Source: a virus
Direction: 5' to 3' (one strand)
DNA: 24,494 bases
IMG/VR virus record: IMGVR_UViG_3300012532_000064
Location: 1-24,494 of that record
Part shown: positions 1 to 7,106 of the stretch, in pieces
How positions within the stretch are numbered: the stretch's first letter is position 1
Layout: every line of letters starts with the position of its first letter
Made by a program: the position numbers and the translations under genes
The notes under the pieces: generated by a model
Seen by the model: the letters and a program-made list of their open reading frames with translations, nothing else
What the model was told of the DNA's origin: nothing
Databases searched by the model: none

Positions 1-1
1 G

Positions 2-1381
2 CTGGCGATCCCAACTCCGAACAAGGCGCCTACCGTGGCCGCTGGCGCCGCGGGCGCGCTGACGGGCACGTTCCGCGTGAAGGTGGCCTACGCGATCAAA
101 AACAGTCTGGGCGCCATCATCGCGGAGGGTGGCCGCAGCGTGGCGAGCCTGACCGTCACGGTCGCCGCGCAGCTGATCGCGCTGACGAACATCCCAAAAA
201 GCGCGGACCCGTCGATCAACTGCCGGCGCCTTTACCGGACGGCGACCGGCCCAGGGACCGAGTATTTTGAGTGGTTCGACATCGACGACAACACGACGAC
301 CTCCTACAGCGACGATGCGGCGGACGCCGATCTCTCGCTCTTCTCCGCGCAGACCGACCTGGGCGCGGCGCCCGCGCGCCTGGAGCTGTGCGCCGAGTGG
401 AAGGGCCGGTTGTGGGGGAAGAGCACGAGCGAACCGGACACTCTCCGATACTCGGCTGACGGGAAGCTCTACGCCTGGCCGGCGACGAATAGCCTGAAGG
501 TGCTCCCGGTCGGCAAGGATCGGCTCGGCATCACGGCGATCATTCCGCGCCGCGACGAGCTGGGGATCGCGCGCCGCGACATCATTTGGAAGGTGATCGG
601 CTCGGCCAACAACGACTTCCGCATGGTCAAGCTCGTCGAAGGGAAGGGCGCGATCGCTCCGGACAGCGTCATCGTCAGCCGCGACGTGGCGCGCTGGCTC
701 GCGGAGGACGGGGTCTACGAATGGGACGGCGAGGGAGTCCGCTGCATCTCGGACATGCAGGTTCATCCCTGGTTCTCGACCGACACCTATTTCAACCGGG
801 CGCTCTTCCCCAGCGCGTTCGCCCGTTACGATCCGTTGAAGCACTCCTACGACCTGTTTCTGGCGCCTGCCGGCGGGACGGACTTCACCCGCTGGGTCAG
901 CTTTGACATCTCGCGGAAGTGCTGGCTCGGGCCCCACAAGACGGACGCCTTCACGCCGACCGGGGCCGGGGTCATCTTCGACGCCAACGAAGTGCTCGTT
1001 CCGGTTGTGTGCGGCGGCGACAGCTACGTCTACAGCGTGACGCCGGGCACCTACCGCGACGGCGCCGCAACGGCCGTCGACTTCGACGTCACCGGCAAAT
1101 TCCACTCGGGGAACGCGCCGGACATCACCCATTATTGGGGCCAGATGGCGATTCTGACCAAGGTGGAAACCGGCGGGACGCTCTCGATCGTGCCGAAGGT
1201 CGGCCGGCTGAACGCCGTGGCCGGCGCGACTGTCAGCCATGATCTCACGACGGGCCGCGAACGGCTGCGTCGGCTGGGCGTCGGGCCACTCTGCCAAATC
1301 CGGTTCCAGAACGCTGAAGCCAACCGGTCCTGCGAAATCTTCGGCTACGAAATGCCGATGCACGAGATTGGTCGACGCTGA
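2..1381 (+). CDS. Phage tail hub/nozzle-type structural protein, 5' truncated
   Basis: The frame is open to the window edge from base 2, giving 459 residues with no convincing start. A GTG at 35 is in frame but has no ribosome-binding site and the coding frame clearly continues upstream, so the N-terminus is missing. The protein is beta-rich, with recurring Trp/Tyr-Asp-Gly turns. It contains a segment of the type W-K-G-R-L-W-G followed by D-T-L-R-Y-S and A-W-P-A-T-N, a pattern I associate with tail tubular/hub proteins of short-tailed phages (T7 gp12- or P22 gp10-like). That assignment is by motif pattern only. A YxWDG motif and a propeller-like body follow. Its stop overlaps the ATG of the HNH gene (TGATG at 1379-1383). 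The position just before fibre and spike genes fits a tail-tip role. Confidence 0.75.
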   Translation: MAIPTPNKAPTVAAGAAGALTGTFRVKVAYAIKNSLGAIIAEGGRSVASLTVTVAAQLIALTNIPKSADPSINCRRLYRTATGPGTEYFEWFDIDDNTTTSYSDDAADADLSLFSAQTDLGAAPARLELCAEWKGRLWGKSTSEPDTLRYSADGKLYAWPATNSLKVLPVGKDRLGITAIIPRRDELGIARRDIIWKVIGSANNDFRMVKLVEGKGAIAPDSVIVSRDVARWLAEDGVYEWDGEGVRCISDMQVHPWFSTDTYFNRALFPSAFARYDPLKHSYDLFLAPAGGTDFTRWVSFDISRKCWLGPHKTDAFTPTGAGVIFDANEVLVPVVCGGDSYVYSVTPGTYRDGAATAVDFDVTGKFHSGNAPDITHYWGQMAILTKVETGGTLSIVPKVGRLNAVAGATVSHDLTTGRERLRRLGVGPLCQIRFQNAEANRSCEIFGYEMPMHEIGRR

Positions 1382-1815
1382 TGCCTCACGCCGACCCAGC
1401 GGCTCGGCGGATCTACATGCGCGCGTATTACGCGAAGCATGGCCGAAAGCCACAAGCGCGAGATCGAGACAGGGTGAATGCTTCCCGCCGGCGATGGCGA
1501 CAGCGGCCGGAAGTAAAAATGAAGGCGCGTGCGGCCGCGGCTGCTTTCCGTGCCAGCCGTCCGCATTATTTCGCAGAATTTGAGGGGCGCCGAAGAGCCC
1601 GTATTCGTGGCACACAAGTTGAGCGGATCGACTACGCACTGGTTCTGGAACGAGCGGCTGGTCAATGCGGCATCTGCCGTGAGCCGTTGGCGCTCCCCAT
1701 CGAGATCGATCATGTTGTCCCGCTCGCTAGGGGAGGGACGCACACCTACGACAATCTCCAGGCTGCACACGCTGGCTGCAACCGGCGCAAGTGCGCCAAA
1801 GTCGGGCGGCGATGA
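1381..1815 (+). CDS. HNH endonuclease, free-standing
   Basis: The 144-residue protein has a basic N-terminal half (about residues 10-80, rich in Arg, Lys and Ala) likely to bind DNA, and a C-terminal HNH domain. Visible elements are a CxxC pair at C96/C99, the D110-H111 catalytic pair, N125, and C133-N134-x-x-K137-C138. The cysteines form a four-Cys zinc site, as known for this beta-beta-alpha-metal family, which nicks or cuts DNA. It starts at ATG 1381, overlapping the upstream stop by one base, and its own TGA overlaps the next ATG (ATGA at 1812-1815). It sits between two structural genes, is locally less GC-rich than they are, and looks like an inserted selfish or homing-type gene. A role in packaging is less likely because no terminase is adjacent. 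Confidence 0.9.
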   Translation: MPHADPAARRIYMRAYYAKHGRKPQARDRDRVNASRRRWRQRPEVKMKARAAAAAFRASRPHYFAEFEGRRRARIRGTQVERIDYALVLERAAGQCGICREPLALPIEIDHVVPLARGGTHTYDNLQAAHAGCNRRKCAKVGRR

Positions 1816-2999
1816 CCCTTCCGTATCGGCCGAATCCGCTTGAATTCCCGCTCACGGCCCAGCAGGTCGATGGCCTCGACCGCACGATCGACGACATCTA
1901 CGATGAGCTCCGCCGGCTGACGTCCGGCACCCACAAGATCCTCAGCACGACGCATGACGATACGATCGTCGAAACGCCCGTAGATGGCGACCTAATCTAC
2001 TACTCCGGAAGCTGGCGCCGGCTCGGTATCGGCAGCAACGGCAGCTTCCTCCAAGTCGTCACCGGAGCGCCGGCCTGGGGCGTCAACGGCGCGCTACTCG
2101 AAGACCTGAACGCGACTAAGATCACGTCCGGGACACTGGATCCTGCGCGCCTGGCGGCCTCCGGAGTGACCGCTGGCACCTACGGGGACGCCACGCACGT
2201 TGCCCAGGTCACCGTCGACGCGAAAGGCCGCGTGACGGCCGCCGTCGACGTCGCCATCTCGATCCCGCCGGCCACGCACAGCTTTCTGTCGACGACGCAT
2301 CCGGATACCGATCCGGCCTCTCCGACGCTCGGGGACATCGTCGTCGCGCAGAACTCCGGAGCGCTCGACGTCGGGAAGTATTTCATCGACGGCCAGCCCT
2401 TCGACTACCTGCCGAACGCAAACGACCCGGGCGCGGAAGCCTTCTGGCTGGACGGGCTCCCGGCGGTCGGACTCATCTCCAGCGGTTCGGTGAAGTGGGC
2501 GCGCAAGGCGAACGGGACGCCCGGCTACGTGCTCACGGCCGGGGCTACCGGCCCGGACTGGCAGCCAGCGGCCAGCAGCGCGGGGGACTACGCTTTCGTC
2601 TATCGCGCGTCAGACGTCAGCGTGACGAACCTCGTGCAGACGCAAATCCCGCTTGAGACCGTCGCGTCCGATGCGGCTGGGTTCTGGTCTGGAGGCTCAC
2701 CGACCCGGCTGACGGTGCCGGCTGGGAAGGCTGGGAAATACATCATCGTCGCGCAGGCGAGCTCGGAAGTGCCACTGAGCGGCACGGTCTACGTGTCGAT
2801 CAAGAAAAACGACACAATCGTCGCGGAACATTCACAGGCGACCAATGCCCAGCGCGGCCCGGCGCAGTGCAATTTCTTGGCGGACTTGGCGGCTGGCGAT
2901 TACCTCGAACTCTCGGTCCTGTTCGACTCCAGCACGGCTTCGCGGCTGATCAAGGGCGGTCAGACGAGCACGTTCCTTCAACTCCTGCGGGTGGCGTAA
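1812..2999 (+). CDS. Tail fibre protein with C1q-like C-terminal domain
   Basis: I start the gene at ATG 1812, which overlaps the HNH stop, giving 395 residues; an in-frame GTG at 1791 lies deeper in the HNH gene and is less likely. Residues 1-40 contain a short helix (about 15-36) suited to trimerisation. The middle is Gly/Thr/Ala-rich with fibre-type segments, including GTYGDATHV followed by VDAKGRVTA near residues 122-145, a pattern common in phage fibres, and two 'SNG/NGT...APAW/GPDW' turns. Residues about 259-395 look like a C1q/TNF jelly roll: beta strands, a 'GKYIIVAQ' strand, 'SIKKN', and an 'LAAGDYLELSV' strand before a short C-terminus. Such domains often cap trimeric fibres and bind receptors. 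It is directly followed by the spike gene. The fibre role is well supported; the target receptor is unknown. Confidence 0.85.
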   Translation: MTLPYRPNPLEFPLTAQQVDGLDRTIDDIYDELRRLTSGTHKILSTTHDDTIVETPVDGDLIYYSGSWRRLGIGSNGSFLQVVTGAPAWGVNGALLEDLNATKITSGTLDPARLAASGVTAGTYGDATHVAQVTVDAKGRVTAAVDVAISIPPATHSFLSTTHPDTDPASPTLGDIVVAQNSGALDVGKYFIDGQPFDYLPNANDPGAEAFWLDGLPAVGLISSGSVKWARKANGTPGYVLTAGATGPDWQPAASSAGDYAFVYRASDVSVTNLVQTQIPLETVASDAAGFWSGGSPTRLTVPAGKAGKYIIVAQASSEVPLSGTVYVSIKKNDTIVAEHSQATNAQRGPAQCNFLADLAAGDYLELSVLFDSSTASRLIKGGQTSTFLQLLRVA

Positions 3000-5516
3000 A
3001 TGGCAGTCAAGATTGCGCGGGCGGACGGGTTGTTCTCGGCCGCGGCGACGTGGGGCGTGTGCAGCGCCGTGGCGAGCGCCCTCCTGGACTCGGAAGCGAA
3101 TAATACGGTCCTGACGACCGCCTACGTTGAGAGCGTGGCGTTCACGCCTGGTGCCGTCACGATTGACGGAATCGCCGTGAAGGTGGCCTTGCGGCCAGGG
3201 GCGACCGGGACGATCAGCGTCCGTCTCGCCCAGGCCGGCGCCACTGTGGCCGGAACCGAAGTCACCATCAATGTCTCCGATCTGGAATCGCGCGCGGGGG
3301 AACAGGGCTGGTATCTGTTCAAGTTCGCGGGCGTCCTGCTCGTGGCGGCGACGGCCTACACGGTCAGCGCAAAAACGTCGAACGCTACGCAGGTCAACCT
3401 GTATCGGGACGCGACCGCCGGCAACTGGAGCCGGATGGTCCGCACGACGACGACTGGCGCCCCCGCCGCCGCAGATTCGTTGCACGTCCTTGGCGAATGG
3501 ACGGCCGCGGCCACGAAGACGGACCGCACGGTGACGATGGATTCGACGGCCGCCACGGACTACGGGGACGGCGTCGTAGCGAACCCAGCCGGGTTCACGA
3601 TCGGCAAGGGTGGCATTCTCACCTGGGGCACGACGGCCGCGACGAACTATATCCTCCGAGTCTCGACCCGTCTGACGATCTACCGCGGCGGGACGATGAA
3701 CATGGGGACGACGGGGACGCCGCTACCGCGAGACGGCAGCGCCCAGCTCGAATTCGACAGCGCTGCGGCAGACGGTGACTTCGGGCTCGTGGTTTACGGG
3801 ACGTTGAATTGCCAGGGGCAATCGCGCACGGTCGGGAAGAACGTCGTTCGCTGCAAGCTCAATGCTGACCTCGCGGCCGCCGGGGTGACATTCAACGTCG
3901 ACACCGACACCGGCTGGCTGAACACCGACGACGTCGCCGTCGCCTCGACGACGCAGACCGCCGCTCAGGCAGAGACGAAAGCGCTCAATGCCAACGCCGG
4001 GGCGGCCAGCATGACGACCGCCGTTGGGGTGGCGAACGCACACAGCGGCACGGCACCCACCCAGGCGGAGTTGATTCTCCTGACTCGCAACGCGCGGATC
4101 CAGTCGGTCAGCACGACGTTCATGGCCTACGTGTATTTCGGCGGGGCCTCGATCGTCGATTGCGATTGGACGGCCTTCCGTTACATGGGGGCCGCGACGG
4201 CAGGGAAGCGCGGCGTCGAAGTGGACACCGACGCGAACGGTTCGCTGGCGCTCTCCTTCTGCTCGATCCGAGATTTCGACCAGCACGGCATCTACGTCGC
4301 CTCCGCGACGGCCGACAACTTCTCAATCGACAACCTGACCGGCTACAAGGTCGGGAACCAGTCGGCTGGACAGGCGGCGATCAACATCTTCGGGACCACC
4401 GGATCCAACTGGACCCTGACCAACATCGACATCATCAGCGCCAATACGTTCGGCGGTGCCGGCATCTCCCTTGGCTCCTACAACGGCACGCTGACCAACA
4501 TCCGCTGCAATAGTGGGGGAGGCGACGGGATCACCCTCGCCGCGGCGGTCAGCGTGAGCCGGCAGAGCATTCATAAGACCTGGAGCGGCTTCGACCTCCA
4601 CAGCAATACCCAAGCTGGGCTCACCGTGGAAGCGCTCGACTTCGGAAAGCTCTCAAACGTCAACATCTGGAGGAACCTTGCCTCGTCGACGGGTGGGCTC
4701 CAGATCGGAACCTGCGTCGGCCGGCTGATCATCGAAACCGGCGCGTTCTTCGGTAACGCCGTCAGCAATGTCATATTCGCGGCCGGCGGCGGGCCCAAGG
4801 GGCTTCTGCTCCGCAGCGTGACACTCAGCGGCGACAGCTCGTTTGCAACGACCAACGGGGTCAATTTCAACGTCGCGGGTAATCCGGCGATCTCGCTGGA
4901 GTGCGACAACTGCACGTTCGGCACGGTCAGCGGGATCAAGACCGCGCACACGAACGACATCAACTGCAATTCGTCCAACAACGCGCGTTACGCGGAGGTC
5001 ACGCTACGGAATACGAAGCTCGATTCTGCGACCGAGATCGCCAACCAGGCGCACCTGGCCGGCCGCAGCTACATCCGCTACCAGCGCGTCGACCAGGCGA
5101 CCAACACCCACAAGGCCGTCTATCCGGTCCTAGGGACCGTCAGCTACGAAACCGGCACGTTCAAGACGGCAGCTCCTTCGGAAGCGATGGCCCCGGCCGG
5201 AGACGGCGCGGGCGAGAAGCTCGAAAGCGGCCCGAAACGGGTCGCCGTTCTCAGCGGTGCAACCGTGTCGATCGCGGTGTATGTCCGAAAATCCGCGGCT
5301 TACACCGGCTCTGCACCGCGGCTCATGCAGCGGGCAAACCCGGCGATCGGCGTCCTGGTCGACACCGTCATCGACACGCTCTCGGTGGCGGCAGACACCT
5401 GGGAGCAGCTCTCCGGAGTCACCGCGGCGGCCTCGGAAAACGGCGTGGCGGAATTCTACGCGGACTGTGACGGTGCCATCGGGACGGTCTACGTCGACGA
5501 CTGGACGGCAGCGTAA
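3000..5516 (+). CDS. Tailspike-like protein: G8-like region, beta-helix and carbohydrate-binding-like end
   Basis: The 838-residue protein starts at an ATG immediately after the fibre stop (TAAATG), so translation is probably coupled. Residues 1-160 are a beta-sandwich-like head. Residues about 175-320 resemble the G8/CEMIP-type region: regularly spaced glycines, a 'GTTGTPLP' turn, a 'VVYGTLNCQGQ' strand and a closing 'TDDVAVAST...QAETK' segment. Residues about 340-700 show short strands with Asn, Gly, Thr and Ser ladders typical of right-handed parallel beta-helices, as in pectate-lyase-fold tailspikes. From about 717 to the end is a separate beta-sandwich with a 'TWEQLSG' strand and a terminal 'VYVDDW', a signature seen in carbohydrate-binding modules. 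It probably binds or degrades surface polysaccharide. No catalytic residues can be assigned by eye. Confidence 0.85.
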   Translation: MAVKIARADGLFSAAATWGVCSAVASALLDSEANNTVLTTAYVESVAFTPGAVTIDGIAVKVALRPGATGTISVRLAQAGATVAGTEVTINVSDLESRAGEQGWYLFKFAGVLLVAATAYTVSAKTSNATQVNLYRDATAGNWSRMVRTTTTGAPAAADSLHVLGEWTAAATKTDRTVTMDSTAATDYGDGVVANPAGFTIGKGGILTWGTTAATNYILRVSTRLTIYRGGTMNMGTTGTPLPRDGSAQLEFDSAAADGDFGLVVYGTLNCQGQSRTVGKNVVRCKLNADLAAAGVTFNVDTDTGWLNTDDVAVASTTQTAAQAETKALNANAGAASMTTAVGVANAHSGTAPTQAELILLTRNARIQSVSTTFMAYVYFGGASIVDCDWTAFRYMGAATAGKRGVEVDTDANGSLALSFCSIRDFDQHGIYVASATADNFSIDNLTGYKVGNQSAGQAAINIFGTTGSNWTLTNIDIISANTFGGAGISLGSYNGTLTNIRCNSGGGDGITLAAAVSVSRQSIHKTWSGFDLHSNTQAGLTVEALDFGKLSNVNIWRNLASSTGGLQIGTCVGRLIIETGAFFGNAVSNVIFAAGGGPKGLLLRSVTLSGDSSFATTNGVNFNVAGNPAISLECDNCTFGTVSGIKTAHTNDINCNSSNNARYAEVTLRNTKLDSATEIANQAHLAGRSYIRYQRVDQATNTHKAVYPVLGTVSYETGTFKTAAPSEAMAPAGDGAGEKLESGPKRVAVLSGATVSIAVYVRKSAAYTGSAPRLMQRANPAIGVLVDTVIDTLSVAADTWEQLSGVTAAASENGVAEFYADCDGAIGTVYVDDWTAA

Positions 5517-5603
5517 CTTTACAGCCCGGCTCATTTGTGGCACTCTTTTCCGCGAACTCCCCCAGCAGTAAGCGGCTTTTCAGGACAACAGAAGGGTCGA
5601 CCT
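5517..5603. other. 87-bp intergenic gap
   Basis: This is the only sizeable non-coding gap in the arm. It has no convincing Rho-independent terminator (only a 4-bp CCGC/GCGG pairing with a long loop) and no good sigma70 promoter: a TTTACA at 5518-5523 lacks a matching -10 box. Its 3' end holds the ribosome-binding site of the next gene. Confidence 0.6.
5591..5596 (+). promoter_or_regulatory. Ribosome-binding site fixing the start at 5604
   Basis: GAAGGG lies 7 bases before ATG 5604. It favours that ATG over a GTG at 5535 in the same frame, which lacks such a site and would add 23 residues of non-conserved look. Confidence 0.7.
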
Positions 5604-6389
5604 ATGGCTGGAACCGGAGTAGTCGCCCCCTACCGGGGCCCAATCGACCCCCACACCGGGCTCCCTGTTGACCGTATCGGAGACGCGAAACGCGCGAAAG
5701 CTGCCGCTGAATCCGAGGGGCGCACGAAGACCGAAAACTTCAACGCCCAGCAGGCGGCCTTGGCGGCTCAGCGGGCCGGCCTCAACGCCAACACGTCATA
5801 CCGAGACGCCTACACCGGCACGTCCTACGACTACTCAACCGGCGGCGGGGGGGTAGCCGGCGCGCGGCGGAGCGGCTCTGGTGCCGGAACGGGCGACGGA
5901 ACGGGCGACGTCGACGTCAACGGGCTGTGGCAGAGGAGCAACGTTATCCAGGCGCCCCCGCCTCCACCGCTCCCCCCGCGCGTGAATCCGATTTCAATGG
6001 CCGACACCACGGCCTCGCAAAACGCTGAATTTTCGAAGGCAAAGGACAGGGTTGGCCGCGTTGGACGAGCCTCCATGAACGCGCTCTCCGGCGAGATGCG
6101 CGCCCGCGGAATCAGCGGCTCCGGGATCGAAGCCTCCGAGATCGGCAACCGCGTCGACCAGGCGTCTGGCGCGCTCGGGGACGTCGCCAACAACCAAGCG
6201 GTCGACGCCCTAAAGCGCCGTTACCAGATCGACGACACCAACTACCAGGGCGACATCAGCCAGCGCGGCCAGGACATCGGCGCCGGGGAATCGAACGCCA
6301 GCCGGGCGATGCAGGCCCTTCAGCTCCGCGCGAACCTTCATCAGAGCCTCATGTCGCTGGCGTCACGGAACGGCGGACGGGTCTACTGA
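5604..6389 (+). CDS. Putative virion-associated structural protein
   Basis: The 261-residue product has no signal peptide or membrane segment. Its N-terminal part (1-60) is polar and Ala-rich helical. Residues about 75-115 are Gly/Ser/Asp-rich and lead into a polyproline run at about 117-126. Residues about 140-205 form an amphipathic helical block containing 'GRASMNALSGEM' and 'RGISGSGIEA', then a Gln/Arg-rich helical tail ending in a tyrosine. I have seen this helix-glycine-helix pattern in small phage proteins encoded after tail genes, sometimes annotated as internal virion or tail-completion proteins; this is recall, not a search. Location between spike and ejection-type genes supports a virion role. 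Function is otherwise unknown. Confidence 0.75.
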   Translation: MAGTGVVAPYRGPIDPHTGLPVDRIGDAKRAKAAAESEGRTKTENFNAQQAALAAQRAGLNANTSYRDAYTGTSYDYSTGGGGVAGARRSGSGAGTGDGTGDVDVNGLWQRSNVIQAPPPPPLPPRVNPISMADTTASQNAEFSKAKDRVGRVGRASMNALSGEMRARGISGSGIEASEIGNRVDQASGALGDVANNQAVDALKRRYQIDDTNYQGDISQRGQDIGAGESNASRAMQALQLRANLHQSLMSLASRNGGRVY

Positions 6390-6390
6390 G

Positions 6391-6462
6391 ATGGGCCAGT
6401 TCGTCGACTACCTCATTGCGATGCTCGCGGCCGGGGATGCTCACCGGGCGGGCGGCGGATAA
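6391..6462 (+). CDS. 23-codon micro-ORF, candidate
   Basis: An ATG one base after the upstream TGA opens a 23-codon frame that ends in TAA directly against the ATG of the next gene. It fills a gap of 73 bases almost exactly. The product has a short hydrophobic amphipathic start (MGQFVDYLIAMLAAG) and a Gly-rich end. A GGACGGG at 6374-6380 lies about 10 bases upstream. Either it is a real small protein or it serves to keep ribosomes coupled between two genes. No family is recognised. Confidence 0.4.
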   Translation: MGQFVDYLIAMLAAGDAHRAGGG

Positions 6463-6915
6463 ATGCCGACCAGGGGCACCGGCGTCGTCGTCCGCCAAAC
6501 AGGCGGGACGCGGGTTTTTCCAGGCGGCCGCATTGGTCCAGCGAACACAACACCCGTCCAGCAGGCGCCGCAACGTCAGGTTCAGCAGGCGCCGCAACGC
6601 TCGGCGCAGCCATACAGTCCGCCGGTCGAGGATTCTTACACGACGCTGCAGCGGCAGCGCGCGCAGCAGCCGCAGCAGTCCTTCCAGCAGCCGCAGCAGG
6701 CCCCGGCTTGGCAGCCACCCCAACCGCCGCCGATGCCGTCTGCTCCCGGCCCGTCGCAACCGCCTCTCCCTGTTCCCCAGGCGGCCGCGCCCCAGGCACA
6801 GGATCCCGGCGAGGGCTGGGATTCGATCGGGTCCAGCGCCGTCGCGCCAGGGCTCGGCCAGCGGCGTCTCCCAATGTCCATGTCCGCGCTTGAGGGCGCC
6901 ACGAGGCTCTACTGA
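6463..6915 (+). CDS. Pro/Gln-rich low-complexity phage protein
   Basis: The 150-residue protein is dominated by Gln, Pro and Ala between about residues 30 and 115. It includes two exact copies of VQQAPQR and later QQPQQ and PPQPPPMP runs. Only the first 25 residues (Gly/Arg/Val-rich) and the last 35 (with WDSIGSSAVAPGLGQRRLPMS, a likely ordered tail) have normal composition. It starts right after the TAA of the micro-ORF and its TGA overlaps the following ATG. Third codon positions are strongly G/C, supporting real coding. The disordered middle suggests a flexible linker or assembly-type virion component. No enzyme motif is visible and no family is recognised. Confidence 0.7.
   Translation: MPTRGTGVVVRQTGGTRVFPGGRIGPANTTPVQQAPQRQVQQAPQRSAQPYSPPVEDSYTTLQRQRAQQPQQSFQQPQQAPAWQPPQPPPMPSAPGPSQPPLPVPQAAAPQAQDPGEGWDSIGSSAVAPGLGQRRLPMSMSALEGATRLY
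6559..6599 (+). repeat. Tandem direct repeat, 24-bp period
   Basis: The 17-base unit cagcaggcgccgcaacg occurs at 6559-6575 and 6583-6599. The 24-base period equals eight codons and encodes the repeated VQQAPQR motif, so it is an in-frame internal duplication of the Pro/Gln-rich gene. Confidence 0.85.
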
Positions 6916-7106
6916 TGCAGACCGAAACCGTGGACGAGACGTATCGGCGCCCCGGGTTCAGTATTCCCGGCTACGCATCCGCGGCCGCGCGCAAGGGGCA
7001 CGAGCTGGGACTCTGCCGGCGGTGGACGCCGGCGGAAGCGAAGGAACAGGGCCGTCGCGCGGCGGCGATCCGCTGGTCCCGCGAACGTGCGCGCAAGGGG
7101 GCGTAG
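6915..7106 (+). CDS. Small basic phage protein of unknown function
   Basis: The 63-residue product starts at an ATG overlapping the previous stop by one base, with GAGG at 6903-6906 eight bases ahead. The C-terminal half (about 25-63) is a strongly basic helical stretch, TPAEAKEQGRRAAAIRWSRE, rich in Arg, Lys and Ala; the N-terminal half has Pro-Gly turns and one cysteine. It could bind nucleic acid or an acidic virion protein, but no family is recognised. Tight packing in the operon, its own ribosome-binding site and G/C-rich third codon positions argue that it is real. Confidence 0.7.
   Translation: MQTETVDETYRRPGFSIPGYASAAARKGHELGLCRRWTPAEAKEQGRRAAAIRWSRERARKGA
7095..7100 (+). promoter_or_regulatory. 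Ribosome-binding site for the gene at 7107
   Basis: AAGGGG ends six bases before ATG 7107, within the last codons of the small basic gene. It is one of the best Shine-Dalgarno matches in the arm and suggests high translation of the following protein. Confidence 0.65.

Noticed and set aside
1-12. Window ends joining to form a circular element with a second palindromic junction
   Set aside because: End complementarity follows automatically from the palindrome; there is no independent overlap or direct terminal repeat indicating circularity.
4901-5470. 189-codon + frame inside the spike gene
   Set aside because: Arg/His/Gly/Gln-rich shadow in a strongly supported frame with no domain signature.
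5518-5550. Possible sigma70 promoter (TTTACA) in the intergenic gap
   Set aside because: At the required spacing the -10 region is CACTCT-like, too poor a match to call.
5550-5580. Possible terminator after the spike gene
   Set aside because: Only about four base pairs with a long loop; not a credible Rho-independent terminator.
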